64,000 nt of DNA from Heterocephalus glaber (Eukaryota > Chordata > Mammalia > Rodentia > Bathyergidae), in contig NW_004624734.1 in NCBI RefSeq assembly GCF_000247695.1, positions 35,675,111 to 35,739,110 of the forward strand. The letters are read 5' to 3'. The translations under genes and the position numbers were made by a program. This document shows, in pieces, positions 11,648 to 22,449 of this stretch. Numbering within the stretch: position 1 is the stretch's first letter; the number at the start of each line of letters is the position of its first letter. The notes beneath the pieces are model-generated. The model did not search any database and was not told where the DNA came from. It saw only the letters and a list, made by a program, of their open reading frames with translations.

Positions 11648-12959
11648 ATTTTTACTAATTTCCAACAAGGAGGCTTCTGTTCCGTGCCCTGAGTTCTCCC
11701 TGATATTTGCCACAATCACAACCCTAAGCTTCACCAGGCTTTGCATGCCTCAGCCTTCGCCTTGCCTTACAGAAAACCAGCTAAGGGATTTCCACAGGGC
11801 CACTTCATATGTGCCTAGGGAAAACCAAGGCAGGAGGGTCACCACAGACGAAACAGAGGTGCAGGTTTGGTCCATGATTCAGTGAGCAAGGAAAGATCTC
11901 TTTGCTCTTTTTCCAAGCCAGTTCTCCTTTGCAAGACTAACATATCACACTGTCTCAGTATCTTACACTGTACTACAGCTTTCTTTTGTCTTCTTCTAAA
12001 GAGGTTTCTGTACATAAAGGGATAATATCGATTCTTCATCCCTGGCCCGGGTGGCGTTAAGCTCATGCCACTTGACTCAAGCTGTCACCAAGCTCCTCCA
12101 TTCCAGACATAAAGTGCAATTTTCACTAAGAAACTGAAGAGTCTTCCTGGTGAAGTGTGATTTAGGTCATTCTTCTAGAATTCTGGGTTTAATTCACTGC
12201 TGGGATTTCTGAAGTAGTTTAGGGTGAACATCTGAGACAAATGAGTCATCTTAGTCCTTCTATTTCCCATTATTTTCTAACTTAAACATTTCAAGAGTGA
12301 GGATTAATATATCCTCCTAGTTCTGGCAACAGCCAAGTCATTCTGTAAAATATATTAGGAAATTAATGGACTTTCATTTGGGGAGAAGTAAACAAAAGTA
12401 GATAAAATATATGCCTTTTTATCTGTAGACACACAGCATTGGAAGCTGAAGAATGGTTAAATAGTTCTAAGCCAGGCTAGTTAGGTTTAAAAAGAAAACA
12501 TCCAACAACCAATTTGGTTTCTCTCAAGCTGTCAGCTAGAAGCAGAGAGAAGTAAAATGTTAAATTGAGGGTTGTTTTAAGGAACTAAGAAGTTGCTACT
12601 CTTGTCTCCATGTTCTCCACCACATCAAAGCTCTTTACATGGGATGTTGAGGGGAAGCCTGCTCTCACTGTAGTTAGGGAGATAGTTTTAGGCAGGAAAT
12701 CACCTCAGATTAATCACCAGGACAGTTTAGGGAACAGAGAATGCTAGAAGTAGGTAGACGTACTCAGAGGCCAAGGCCATTGATGCCTTATAAAGATTCC
12801 TACCATAGTGGGCACTTGATGGTCACAATAAACTAAGTCATTAACCTCAGTGTATGTCCCCCTAGCCGTTGAACAAAACCATTATGAGAAGCCTCCAACC
12901 CACTTCTGTATAAATGTTCTCCTCTCATCATTTTGTCTCCTCAAGACATTTTGATAGCT
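11648..12959. other. 1.3 kb without a gene
   Basis: Unique sequence. Two ORFs (11631-11885 +, 11839-12066 -) have no recognisable domain and start in or beside a SINE. Confidence 0.4.
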
Positions 12960-13080
12960 AATATTAACACTGCATCCTACAGTTTGTAAAGTGCTCTTAG
13001 ATACATCATCTTATTTGACACAAGCCTTATCAAGGTGTGCCATTATCATGAGCCATCAAGCAGTAGTGGAGATACTGAAA
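12960..13080 (+). mobile_element. MIR SINE
   Basis: 'acagtttgtaaagtgctcttag', 'catcatcttatttgacacaag' and 'tgccattatcatgagcc' follow the MIR order. Confidence 0.6.
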
Positions 13081-13114
13081 TTCTCCAAACTATATCTCAA
13101 TCAGGGAAACCAAT

Positions 13115-13505
13115 TGTCTTAGTTACTTTTTCATTGCAGAGACACAATACCCAACATACACAACTTAAAGAAGTTTATTTTCGCTCACAGCTTAGTCTGC
13201 AGTCAGCCTGCTCCCAGGCAGAAATGCCATGGCAGAGGGGCATCAGGAAGGAAAGATGACCACATCCCTGGAGCTGGGAGCACAGAACAAAGGGGAAGAA
13301 CCAGGGACAAGAATGTGCCCTTCCAGGTCACCGCTCCCCAACCCACCTGTAAACAGGTCCCCCCCCAAGAACACATTCAGCTGCTGAACTCATTATGGAT
13401 GAACCCACTGATGAGTACAGTGCACCCATGAGTCCTCTTCCAAAAGCCCAGTCTCTGCACACGTGAGAGCTTTGGGAGACATTCTAGATCTCAACCATAA
13501 TACCC
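13115..13505 (-). mobile_element. MaLR-type LTR (MT/ORR/MLT-like)
   Basis: 'cttagttactttttcattgc', 'agaagtttattttcgctcac', 'aacacattcagctgctgaac' and 'agacattctagatctcaacc' give the typical reverse complement of a rodent MaLR LTR. Confidence 0.7.
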
Positions 13506-13663
13506 ATCAACTTGGTCCTACAAAGAAATACCAATTTATTTCATAACTGAAAAAAAGCAAATAGCATGATAGTTTGTACAACAAACTATGCAAAAGAAAC
13601 ATGCATAATTATATGTGTATATACATACACAGCTTTTTGTTCGGGAGGGTCTTGTTGTTGTTG

Positions 13664-13740
13664 TTTTGCAGTGGTGGAGATCAAACCCAGGGCCTCATGC
13701 ATGATAAGCAAGTGCTTTACTAAGCCACAATCTCGACCCT
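13664..13740 (-). mobile_element. ID-type SINE
   Basis: 'gtggtggagatcaaacccagggcctcatgcatgataagcaagtgctttac...' is the reverse of the ID unit, preceded by a (TTG)n tail. Confidence 0.8.
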
Positions 13741-13856
13741 AATAGCTTTGTGTATCTACACTCATACCAATGTACAGATAGATGTGTAAGTATATATATT
13801 CAAATGTATACAATTTTAGAATGAATATTTTCTTTCTTTCCTCCTCTTCCTCCTCC

Positions 13857-14049
13857 TTTTTTTCTTCAGTAGTGGGAATTGAACCCAGAGCCTTTGCACT
13901 GAGCTACATCCCCAGCCCTTTTTTATTTTTTATTTTGAGACAGGGTCTTGCTAAATTGCAAAATTGCCCAGGCTGGGCTCAAGCTTGTGATCCTCCTGAC
14001 TCAGCTTCCTAGAGTGCTGGCGTTACAGATATTCACCACAATGTCTAGG
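13857..14049 (-). mobile_element. B1-dID dimer SINE
   Basis: Reverse ID unit ('agtgggaattgaacccagagcc...ctacatccccagccc'), a T-rich linker, then a reverse B1 ('tttgagacagggtcttgc...aatgtctagg'). Confidence 0.85.
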
Positions 14050-14050
14050 T

Positions 14051-14134
14051 TTATTTTTTCATTTTAGATGGTGGAATGGAATGTAGGACCTCATGCTAAG
14101 CCCACACTTTTTAATGAACTACACCCGTAGCCCT
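14051..14134 (-). mobile_element. ID-type SINE, diverged
   Basis: 'gatggtggaatggaatgtaggacctcatgctaag...gaactacacccgtagccc' is a decayed reverse ID. Confidence 0.6.
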
Positions 14135-14423
14135 GAACATTATTTTTTATTATTTATTTTACATATACTTATAATACTAAAGATTTTCTAACGGAAACAT
14201 TGTTATAAGGCATAATTAAGATAAAAACTCATCTGTGTCAGTCCTTTTTCCCACCCTTGCTTTAGGGAAAGAAGTCACTGTGTTGTTACAAGGCCCTATA
14301 CAAATCCTACACTGCTAAGGTGTGGCATGATAGTTGACATTGTTGAAGAAGGAAATCTTTTGCTCCCGAGAATATCTCAAACTCATCCACAAATGGTCCA
14401 GTCCATGTTTGGATCAGAGGACC

Positions 14424-14520
14424 AAAAGAATAAGAATATACCCTAGAATCAGAATACCTATAATATACCCTATCATAAGAATATACCCTCTAATAAGAAT
14501 ATACCCAAAAGAATATACCC
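14424..14520 (+). repeat. minisatellite, unit like AAGAATATACCC
   Basis: Five or more imperfect copies of a roughly 12-18 bp unit containing 'agaatataccc' (14431, 14452, 14476, 14495, 14508). A further copy lies at 14671-14683 beyond an inserted B1, where it is the other half of that SINE's TSD. Confidence 0.8.
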
Positions 14521-14670
14521 AATGACCCCGGTGTGGTGGCACATGCCTATAATCCCAGCATTTGGGAGGCTGAGGCAGGACAATCGCCACGAGTTGGAGC
14601 CCAGCCAGGGCTACACAGTGAGTTCAGGGCCAGCCTGAACTATAAAGCTTGTCTTAAAAAACAAACAAAC
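14521..14670 (+). mobile_element. B1 SINE inserted in a minisatellite unit
   Basis: B1 with the internally duplicated middle ('ggagcccagccagggctacacagtgag...cagcctgaactataaag') and a (CAAA)n tail. TSD 'aaagaataccc'-type: 'aaagaatataccc' at 14508-14520 and 14671-14683. Confidence 0.9.
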
Positions 14671-14683
14671 AAAGAATATACCC

Positions 14684-15405
14684 TATGTCTGGCCACCTAG
14701 TCATCTAGCCATGGGCTTGCACAAGTCAGGGATAAAACAGAAATGATGGCAAGTCCTGTCCCAATTACTGGGAGATCATCAGGGGTAGTGAGAAAAGGGA
14801 ACTTGGATCAGGCATTTCTGACTTCTGAATCTCAGCACTGTTTACTTTGTGTTCACAAGCACAATCTTAAGGACTCGCCATTAAATGTGCCAACAATACT
14901 TACAGCACAGGATTGTTTGATATATACATCTCAAGTGACAGTCTATAGAAATGATGCTAAATTGTCAGTGATTAGAGCTAGACAGTGCACCAGGTAACCA
15001 ATGAGACCTTGCTGGTAACCCACGCACACTGTATCAGATCCAGTTTCTGCTTCTTTGTGTACATTGCAGGCTCACTCCCAAGCATTCACAAATATTGATA
15101 AATTGAGTATGTTTTATTTGCCAGGAAATAATACTGTTTGTCAATTCTTCTACAAGTAAACCAACACAGTAGAGGTTGTGGTTCTGCAAATAAAACCTAT
15201 ATCCTTCTAAAATGAAAGATGCTTTGAGAGACCGGCAGAGGAAGGGAAAGAAATGCCCACAGTACCTTTCTTCTTATAATTTACTCTTAATTAGAAGTCC
15301 TCCAGCCCTACATTGCCCTTATACTTCCAAAGACCAAGGGTACCACATCTAGAGAAGGGGACCCTGACAAACTTGTCAGGACTTTCTAACTACTGGGGAA
15401 TTTAC
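14684..15405. other. no gene seen
   Basis: Unique sequence with an 84-codon ORF (14743-14997 +) lacking recognisable motifs. Confidence 0.4.
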
Positions 15406-15440
15406 AGAGAGAGAGAGAGAAAGAGAGAGAGGAGGAGAGA
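15406..15440. repeat. (GA)n microsatellite
   Basis: Interrupted 'gagaga' tract with one 'aaag' break. Confidence 0.9.
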
Positions 15441-15443
15441 TTG

Positions 15444-15640
15444 TCTTTTTTTTCTGGTGCTGGGGATGGAACCTGGGGTACTCTACCACTGATCTACATC
15501 CCCAACACTTTTTCTTGTTTTTTATTACAGACTCTTAGCTTACAGAGCGAAGTTGTCCAGGCTGGCCTTGAACTTGTGATCCCCCTCCCTCAACCTCTCA
15601 GGTAGCTGTGATTACAGGTGTGAGCCACAGTGCCCAGCTG
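15444..15640 (-). mobile_element. B1-dID dimer SINE
   Basis: Reverse ID unit ('ctggtgctggggatggaacctgg...gatctacatccccaac') followed by a reverse B1 ('agttgtccaggctggccttgaacttgtgatc...tgcccagctg'). Confidence 0.87.
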
Positions 15641-15659
15641 TAAAAAGATTTTCCATGCA

Positions 15660-15730
15660 AAGAGATTCACTTTGCCAGATATTTTGCTTCCTCTTTGTCC
15701 CTGTTTCCTCATCTGTAAAAGAAAGAAGTG
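15660..15730 (-). mobile_element. MIR-like fragment
   Basis: 'tttgtccctgtttcctcatctgtaaaag' is the reverse of the MIR block 'tttacagatgaggaaac'. It is cut by the retroposon that follows. Confidence 0.45.
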
Positions 15731-15749
15731 CAGATTACTAATTTTCTTT

Positions 15750-15967
15750 CTTTTTTCATTTTTCCTTTTTCTTCTGAGTAGCATCACTGCACAGGTGATC
15801 GCTCGAGGTTCAAGCTCCCATGATGGGCACCAATTGTCAGAGACCCCTGTAGTCAGGTTCCAGTACGTGCCTGCCCAGTGTTTGATGCAGTCCCTTTGTG
15901 AAGTTAATGTCTGAGTTCTTTTCAATATAGAGCAATGGCGATTAGGTTCTGGTGACAGGCCAGTTGT
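15750..15967 (-). mobile_element. unclassified 218-bp retroposon with 19-bp TSD
   Basis: Flanked by direct repeats 'cagattactaattttcttt' (15731-15749) and 'caggttactaattttcttt' (15968-15986), 18 of 19 identical. The left end is T-rich, so the transcript ran on the minus strand and ended in A-rich sequence. The body (about 190 nt) matches no SINE family I know. On the plus strand, part of it (about 15783-15831) resembles a tRNA 3' half ending in CCA; the reverse of this also resembles a Lys-tRNA primer-binding site. Probably a processed copy of an unidentified RNA. Confidence 0.7.
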
Positions 15968-15986
15968 CAGGTTACTAATTTTCTTT

Positions 15987-16896
15987 GAGCCCTACCGCAT
16001 TATACGTAAGATCCTCTCTTTCAAGTCTTCCTGTTGAGCCTCCCTAGATCACACAGCCAGCACCTCTTACCCAGAGCACTGCAATTGCTTCCAGTCACGT
16101 TCCTCAAACCACGCTCACGTAACTTGCAAATGACCTTCCTACAATGCAGATCTGTCTCAGATGTTTCCCTCTCCATGAGCACCCCCAGATCTGCCTCAAA
16201 ACCCTCCTTCCCTTGAGTTTAGCTCAAGCGCACCTTCTCCCAAAGGTGTGGGCCCCAGCAGGACCCATGAGTTAAGCCTTTCCCAGTGTCTGTCAGACAG
16301 TATATCCTAATTGTTCCTCCCTAGAGAGAGGCTGCCTTTCTGCTCTTCCAAAGGACTCAGTACTGATGTCATCACTGATACAGGTGACAGTAGAAAAAGG
16401 AGCCCCCTGTTCCCCCTGGATCCTGCAGAAGGTGGAGTCACTCAGGGTGCATCTGGATATGCCAGAAGGAGGAGCCACTTGTGGCTCTTCCTTTTCATAG
16501 GTCAAATTGAGAGAGACTTTTCTGGGGGGCAATAAATACTTTGGGGTTCAAGTACTAGGCAACATGAGCTTAGGAGCCTATGCTTAGTTAGGGAAGCATT
16601 CATTGTGAAGTGCACAGCTAGAGGCCTTCAGGTCTCCTGGTCCCATAGGCAGTTGAAGTTAGGTACAGCCAGCACCTCCTCCGGAGGTTTGATCCCCAGG
16701 CACCTTGAAAAAAGAGCTGGTGGGACCATGCATCAGACAACCCTATCTATCATATTAGGGTTTCTATATATATCCTCCAAACCTAGCTAAGTACCTAGAA
16801 TAAAAGGTACTGAAGTAATGACAGGCACCATTCGTTGCCTTGTTTGCTTGCTTGCTTATTGATGGATTGATTAATTGACTGCTGTTGACATTACAT
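15987..16896. other. no gene seen
   Basis: Unique sequence. Overlapping ORFs on both strands at 16293-16535 have no recognisable motif. Confidence 0.4.
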
Positions 16897-16992
16897 TTGT
16901 TTGAGATGGGGTCTTGTTATATTGCCCAGATTGGCCTCAAACTCCTGGGCTCAAGTAATCCTCCTGCCTCACGCTCCTGAGTAGCTAGCACA
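16897..16992 (-). mobile_element. B1 SINE, degenerate
   Basis: 'tgagatggggtcttgttatattgccc...ctcaaactcctgggctcaagtaatcc' is the reverse complement of a 7SL-derived SINE. Confidence 0.75.
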
Positions 16993-17011
16993 ACAAGTAC
17001 TCAGTCTTGAT

Positions 17012-17208
17012 ACCACTTACTGAATATCTACTGCATTCCAGTAACTTGGCATATTTGTCACTAGTTCTCACAACGACTATGCAATATAGGTGTGACTAAT
17101 TTCATTTTAGAGCTGAGTAAACAAGAGCCAGAAGTCAATAAGGAGTTGGGACCTGAACCCACATCCTGATGACTCCAAAGCCAGTGCTGCTTCCCCTAAG
17201 TTACCTAG
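17012..17208 (+). mobile_element. MIR SINE
   Basis: 'cttactgaatatctactgcattcc...tcacaacgac...ttcattttagagctgag...gttgggacctgaacccac' is close to full-length MIR. Confidence 0.8.
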
Positions 17209-17538
17209 CCTCTCAGTATAAAGGTTCCCCCTCCGCATCTCCCCATGCACACATCACATTTGTCCTCATCTCTGTCTCCTCTGTGCCCATCCCTCCTTCT
17301 CAGTAGAACACAGGCAGGAACTCATCATTCCTGACAGCTATGGCTTGTGTGCTCTTCTGATAAAATATGCCCGCCAAGTCCTCCTGACTCTTCTACATTG
17401 TCACAAACTGGCTTGGATTTTATTATATTTTTTCCTTCTACATAGACTAGTCTGCTCTCTAACTTCCAAATCCAGGGGTAATTGAAAAATGGTGGTCAAC
17501 TGCTATTAGTAAAAGCTCCAAGTAAGCAAAAAAAAAGT
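17209..17538. other. no gene seen
   Basis: Pyrimidine-biased unique sequence. No ORF worth reporting. Confidence 0.4.
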
Positions 17539-17546
17539 TAAATTAG

Positions 17547-17731
17547 AGCCGAGCACAGAGGCACAAGCCTGTAATCTCAGCTGCTCAGAAGGCTGAGGCA
17601 AGATGACCTCAAGTTTGAGGCCAGCCTGGACAAATCAGTAAGACCCTCTCTCAAAATAAATAGAAAGGGGTGGGGATGTCACTCAGTGGTAGAGCATCCT
17701 TGGGTTCAGTACTGAAAGAAAGAAAGAAAGG
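17547..17731 (+). mobile_element. B1-dID dimer SINE with 8-bp TSD
   Basis: B1 unit, A-rich linker, ID unit ('ggtggggatgtcactcagtggtagagc'), then a (GAAA)n tail. Direct repeats 'taaattag' at 17539-17546 and 17732-17739. Confidence 0.9.
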
Positions 17732-17739
17732 TAAATTAG

Positions 17740-18689
17740 GAGCAGGTACTACAAGGAGAGAAGAGAGAGGAACCAAATTTGGTTTCTTGGCAGGACTCTT
17801 GGGGACAGAATGATCCAAGGTCACTCAACCATGGGTGCCTTTTGACTCAGCAAGATGCCCAGGAAACAACTGAAAACATGATGATTCTGGAAGGGGAGGT
17901 AGTTATATTCCCTGGGGTACAGCCGAACAGTCACCACCCTCTTCCCTCTCCTCCTCATCAAAAGCATTTATTAAACAGCCTAATTATTAAACAAGGCAGG
18001 TGGAAGAGAAAGGTGGGAATTGGAGGGCTGAATCAAGCTTTTTAGAAAGGCAGAAAAATGACTTAGTGTGTATAACACCTAATTTGGAGAACAAAGTGAA
18101 TGTTCCTGATCCAGCCAGGTGCATTGTTAAACCTGTAGGAGAGAGATAGGAAAACAGACTATTTTTTTTCCTCTTGTAGTCACAAATACTGTGAGCTCAG
18201 AACTGATCTGCCAACCTCTAGAATAAATCCCAGGGATTTATTCTCCCAACAAGGCCAGAGAACTGACAGAGTTACAAGTAGGAATAATATCTGCTCAAGT
18301 CAATGTTTAGAATATTCTATATGTGAAGGCATTGTATTAGCAAATCAACTAGACTATAAAGTCTTCAGGTTTAAAAAAATGTACTGTCCTTATTTTTGAA
18401 TCCTAGGATGGAGCCCAGGGTCTGACTCAGAGTAGATACTCAATAAATACCTACTGGAGTGAAACTGAAGGCGAGAGGTGAGTCTTGTACAATGTGCATT
18501 CCACTCAGAGCCCAGCACTAAGGGAATGAATGGCCGTGAGAATTAACACATGAGAAATGCAGTTGTGGATGTGCCCAGGAAGGAAGCATGTGGCTTTGTA
18601 AATGGTGGTATTGTTTCTCTAATGATTTAAACGTATGTGTTCTCTTCTTCATTTCCCCATATGATTCCAGAGATTTTGGACCAGGAATA
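17740..18689. other. no gene seen
   Basis: Unique sequence. An 88-codon ORF (17779-18045 +) begins just after the SINE and has no domain I recognise. Confidence 0.4.
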
Positions 18690-18754
18690 TGATTCTGTGG
18701 GAGAGCACTTGCATAACATGTGCAAGGCTGTGAGTTTGACCTCCAGAACTGCAA
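18690..18754 (+). mobile_element. ID-type SINE, diverged
   Basis: 'gattctgtgggagagcacttgc...caaggctgtgagtttgacctccagaactgc' is a decayed ID unit. Confidence 0.65.
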
Positions 18755-19085
18755 AGAACGAGAGAGAGAGGAAAGAGTGAGCTTTTGCTAAACTAACCTG
18801 GTTGCTAAAAGGAGACACTCTGCAGGCTTTTCTTCATTCTCATGAAGAGCCAGACAGTCCTGAACCTCTAGAGCTGTCCAGACATTTTCCATTTCCATCA
18901 AGGCACAGGCTCCCGAGATGTCTCTGGAGCTGGTCTAATGTTCCTCCAGCTTTCCTGGCCTTCTCCCTTCTCTCTCCTCTTTCACAGTTGAGTTTGGACT
19001 CCCTTTGCTCAGCAGCTGGCTCCCTCTGCCAATCCAGCAAATCTCATCTCTCTCAATTTTACACATTTATATAGAAGTACATCTG
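18755..19085. other. no gene seen
   Basis: Short overlapping ORFs on both strands without motifs. Confidence 0.35.
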
Positions 19086-19172
19086 CAGGGCTGGGGTGCA
19101 GGGCTGGGGTGCAGGTCTGGTGTAGAGCACTTGGCCAGCCTAAGCAAGGTCCTGGGCTGGATCCCCAGCATG
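19086..19172 (+). mobile_element. ID-type SINE with short 5' tandem duplication
   Basis: 'cagggctggggtg' occurs twice at the 5' end, followed by 'tctggtgtagagcacttggcc...gggctggatccccagcat'. Confidence 0.7.
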
Positions 19173-19852
19173 GAGGCAGGGCTAGGGACACATCTGGAGC
19201 AGGCAGGTGGCCAAGGAAATACATACAGTGTGTGTGGTGGGACTGAGGTGGGTGCAAGGAGAGGCAGGAGCCTTACATCCCAAGAGTCCTGAGCGGGGGA
19301 CAAGGGGAGGGGGGACTCACAGAGACAGATTGCTTCATTTGGGAGCAAGATGCACTCCCACATATCTGTTGCTTTCACAAATATGCACAAGTTGCCTACT
19401 TCACAGCTGACAAACTGAAACCGGAAGTTAGGAGACTTCCTGACCACCCCCTCCAGGCTGAGCTGGCCACCTCTCCTCAAAGTTTCTCTCATGGGACCTG
19501 TTTTGGTAGCTATCATATTGTGAGATATTTACTGATACCTTTGTGTTCTCAACTTCCTGTGTGATGACTGAGGGCAGGAACTGTCTTTCATCTTTATACT
19601 TCTCAAGGTTAAAGCCCTCCATAAATACCTGCTGAACGGATCAATTGCCCAAGATGCAGTGCAGTTGTGGCAGGGGCAGGACCAGAACCAAGACCAATAC
19701 CTCTGCCATTTGAGCAGGACACTTTCTCTCAGGTCCCATTTTCCTATTGCTCCACTTATTTGGAAGGAAGTGGGCTGTGGACCTATAAAGATGTGAATCA
19801 AGCATTTGGTAGGTTTATGAACTATGGAAAGAGTTTTTTAAAGAAGCCTTTC
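19173..19852. other. no gene seen
   Basis: Several ORFs on both strands, including 149 codons at 19067-19516 (-), overlap one another and a SINE. No motifs recognised. Confidence 0.35.
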
Positions 19853-19925
19853 AGGCTAGGTTTGTAGCTCGGTGGCTCAGTATGTGCTGAGGAGTGCATG
19901 AGCCCTTGGGTTTGAACCCTGTGCA
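19853..19925 (+). mobile_element. ID-type SINE, diverged
   Basis: 'aggctaggtttgtagctcggtggctcag...gggtttgaaccctgtgcac'. Its tail region grew into the adjacent CA repeat. Confidence 0.7.
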
Positions 19926-19935
19926 CACTCCACAT

Positions 19936-19936
<1 letters not shown>

Positions 19937-19972
<36 letters not shown>
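19937..19972. repeat. (CA)n microsatellite
   Basis: About 18 uninterrupted CA units in the tail of the preceding SINE. Confidence 0.97.
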
Positions 19973-19976
<4 letters not shown>

Positions 19977-20316
19977 TAGACAAAACCCAATAACCTTTTC
20001 TTCTTTTCTCTTGCTGTTGTCAAGGATGCTAGGCTGGTACTCAGAGCTGAGCTGAGCTGGCATCACATCTATAACCTGATCCTGAAATAGCTGAACTGAT
20101 CCCTCTTCATAGAGGGACTCTGCCTAGGAATGTGAAGGTGGAAATATCCAGCATAGCTCATTGCTCCTCTCCTACCCTCCTGCCAGGTAGAAGAAAATGC
20201 TGTGAAGTAATGTGGGGAATTCTCACCTGAGTGAAAAAGTCGCCACCCTTTCTGTCAACAAACACTTCTGTTTAGGATACATATGAAAACAACCACAAAT
20301 TATTATGTATACTGTG
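19973..20316. other. no gene seen
   Basis: Unique sequence, nothing recognisable. Confidence 0.4.
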
Positions 20317-20464
20317 TTTTTTAGCTTGAGACAGGGTCTCGCTATATACTTCAGGGTGGTCTTTAACTCACTGTGTAGCCCAAGCTGGCTTCAAATTCTC
20401 AGTGATCCTCCTGCCTCAGCCTCCTAAGTGCTGGGATTACAGGTGTGCATTCCCATGCTCAGCT
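20317..20464 (-). mobile_element. B1 SINE with internal duplication
   Basis: 'gagacagggtctcgctatatacttcagggtgg...ctcactgtgtagcccaagctgg...gtgatcctcctgcctcagcctcc' is a reverse B1 carrying the duplicated middle. Confidence 0.92.
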
Positions 20465-20554
20465 CTTTTTTTTTCTTCTCTTTTTGTGGTGCTAATGATC
20501 ATGCAGAGGGCTGCACATGCTATATGATCTACCACCAAGTTATGTCCCAGCCTG
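20465..20554 (-). mobile_element. ID-type SINE, diverged
   Basis: T-rich tail then 'gtggtgctaatgatcatgcagagggctgcacatgc...gatctaccaccaagttatgtcccagcc'. Confidence 0.7.
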
Positions 20555-20820
20555 TGCTTCCAGCTCTTTAAAACATTTACACACATATTCTGAAGTGCTA
20601 TGTTTCCCTTGTTGGAAACTGCATCAATTTCTAGAAACCTCCAAAAAACATAGACATTTGTCCTCAGAAGTTCTGAGAATGGTGTGAGGCCCTGGGTTTG
20701 ACGTGGATGTTTGGGAATGGTGTGGGTGTTTCAAAGGAAAAAAAAAAAGAAAACTTCACCATTGCTAAAGCTTATAGATGTGACTCTGAGATCAGGAAGT
20801 ATAATATGTGAATTAGCAAA

Positions 20821-20945
20821 GTTTTTTGTTTTTTGTTTTTTTGGAGACAGTGTCTCACTCACTATGTACCCCAGGCTGGTCTTGAACTCACAGCAATCCT
20901 GCCTCAGCCTGAAAGCTGGGAGAGCAGGTGTGTGCCTCCACATGG
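20821..20945 (-). mobile_element. B1 SINE
   Basis: T-rich tail, 'ggagacagtgtctcactcactatgtaccccaggctggtc...cagcaatcctgcctcagcc'. Confidence 0.9.
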
Positions 20946-21117
20946 AGTTAGCCAAGTATTTCCTGTCCGGCTTTGTAAGCATCTAAAATGAAACATCGCT
21001 TCTCGGGCTTCTGCCTAAGATCAAATGTAAAATGAAGCCTGCCACATAGAAGGCACTTGATAAAAAAGTGTTGAATGACAAAGTAACAAATGTATTTTCA
21101 ACTTTCTTCCTTCCTCT

Positions 21118-21162
21118 CTTTTTGTGCTGGAGATTAAACCCAGGGTTTGAGCTCTACCACTT
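21118..21162 (-). mobile_element. ID-type SINE fragment
   Basis: 'tttgtgctggagattaaacccagggtttgagctctaccac'. Cut by a second ID insertion at 21163. Confidence 0.6.
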
Positions 21163-21249
21163 TTTTTTTTTTTTTAAGCGCTGAGGCTGGAAACCAGGGC
21201 CTCACTTCTGCTGAGCAAGTGTCCTACCACTGAGCTATATCCCCAGCCC
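21163..21249 (-). mobile_element. ID-type SINE inserted in another ID
   Basis: Poly(T), 'gctgaggctggaaaccagggcctc...gctgagcaagtgtcctaccactgagctatatccccagcccc'. Confidence 0.85.
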
Positions 21250-21711
21250 CTCTTTTAATTTTAAAAATACTCTTTAGGCTTGCTGTAAAAGCTAAACAAA
21301 ACTCAGAAATATAGAAAATGAAAATCCACCTTCTCCTTCATCCTATTCTTTTCAGAGGTAACCACTAGGGACAATTTGATGTATAGTTGTGTTACAAAAG
21401 TGGAGGCATTTGATAAGTATTCATTTGCTTCTTGTTTCACCTTGTATCTAGGTGCCTCATCCCTTTTAATAGCTTCCATGTGTCTGTTGGCATGGATGGC
21501 AGACACTGTCGCTCCTGCTCATGTCCCCTGAGAACCCTCTCTTCTCCACACACGGCAGGCTGACTTCTGATGAACAGTTCCTCCAGCCCTCTGGACACTC
21601 CCTCCAGCCACGAAAACCAGTTGGCCCAAGGATGGTGGGCCGGAAGTACACGTGAATGAAAGTGTCTCTGGGAGACAGCCTTTAACCAATGACTCAAAAG
21701 TGCAGAAGTAT
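21250..21711. other. no gene seen; possible old L1M-like segment
   Basis: 'cttttcagaggtaaccactagggacaatttgatg' near 21345-21385 is reminiscent of old L1 3' flanks. The ORFs at 21437-21856 (-) run into a B1 and are not credible. Confidence 0.3.
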
Positions 21712-21829
21712 AAACCGGTTGCAGTGGCACATGCCTGTAATCCCAGCTGCTCAGGAGGCTGAGGCAGGAGGATCCCAAATTTGAGCCCAGTCTGGGCAAT
21801 TTGGAACCTGTCTCAAAATAAACTTTAAA
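21712..21829 (+). mobile_element. B1 SINE
   Basis: 'ggttgcagtggcacatgcctgtaatcccagctgctcagg...gtctcaaaataaactttaaaa'. Confidence 0.9.
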
Positions 21830-21855
21830 AGGGAGTTTGTGGCCCTCAAGCAGCA

Positions 21856-21968
21856 CTTTTTTTTTGAGACAGTTTTGCTATGTAGTTCAGGCTGGCCTTG
21901 AACTCATGATCTTCCTGCCTCAGCCTCCCAAGTGCTATGATCACAGGCATGTCTCACAATACCCAACA
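21856..21968 (-). mobile_element. B1 SINE (left copy of local duplication)
   Basis: 'tttttgagacagttttgctatgtagttcaggctggccttgaactcatg...cacaatacccaac'. The flank beyond it (21969-22055) is repeated at 23181-23270. Confidence 0.9.
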
Positions 21969-22360
21969 GGTTTTGTCACCTTTAATAAGACCTTTATTCA
22001 CACAAGCCATATTTCTATCTAGGGGAAGATTACTAAGTGCTCTCCTTGTACTTAAAAAAAAAAAAAATTCAGGAGTGTAAATGCCTTATCTCTCAAGCCC
22101 TTTGCTAGGATGATTTTAAGGCATGTGCTTTTGAGCTGATGTCAATTTCCCTGAAAGATTAAACTAGTTGTTCTAGTTTATGGCTTAATCACACATTCTT
22201 TATTGGCTGTCAATTCTTTCCTGTGTCACTTCCCCATTCACCCACTTACTCTTACCAAACATGCATCTTGGACCCACTCCTAGTCAGAACATAAACTAAG
22301 ACAGCCTGGACAGCCTCAAGTTAGTTTCATTATTTTCTTATTAATGGTCAACTACATTGT

Positions 22361-22449
22361 TTGTGAGGTTCTTTGTATCGCTGGCAATTGAATCCAGGCC
22401 TCATGCATGGTAAACCTGTATTCTACCACTGAGCTACACCCCCAGCCCC
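22361..22449 (-). mobile_element. ID-type SINE
   Basis: 'tgtatcgctggcaattgaatccaggcctcatgcatgg...ctaccactgagctacacccccagcccc'. Confidence 0.85.

Noticed and set aside
15800..15836. Retroviral primer-binding site (Lys-tRNA type) on the minus strand
   Set aside because: The similarity lies inside a 218-bp unit bounded by a 19-bp TSD and a T-rich end. LTRs make 4-6 bp TSDs and no LTR ends are visible, so a retroposon fits better.
19067..19516. 149-codon minus-strand ORF
   Set aside because: Overlaps an ID SINE and several ORFs on the other strand; composition follows the local GC content, with no motif.
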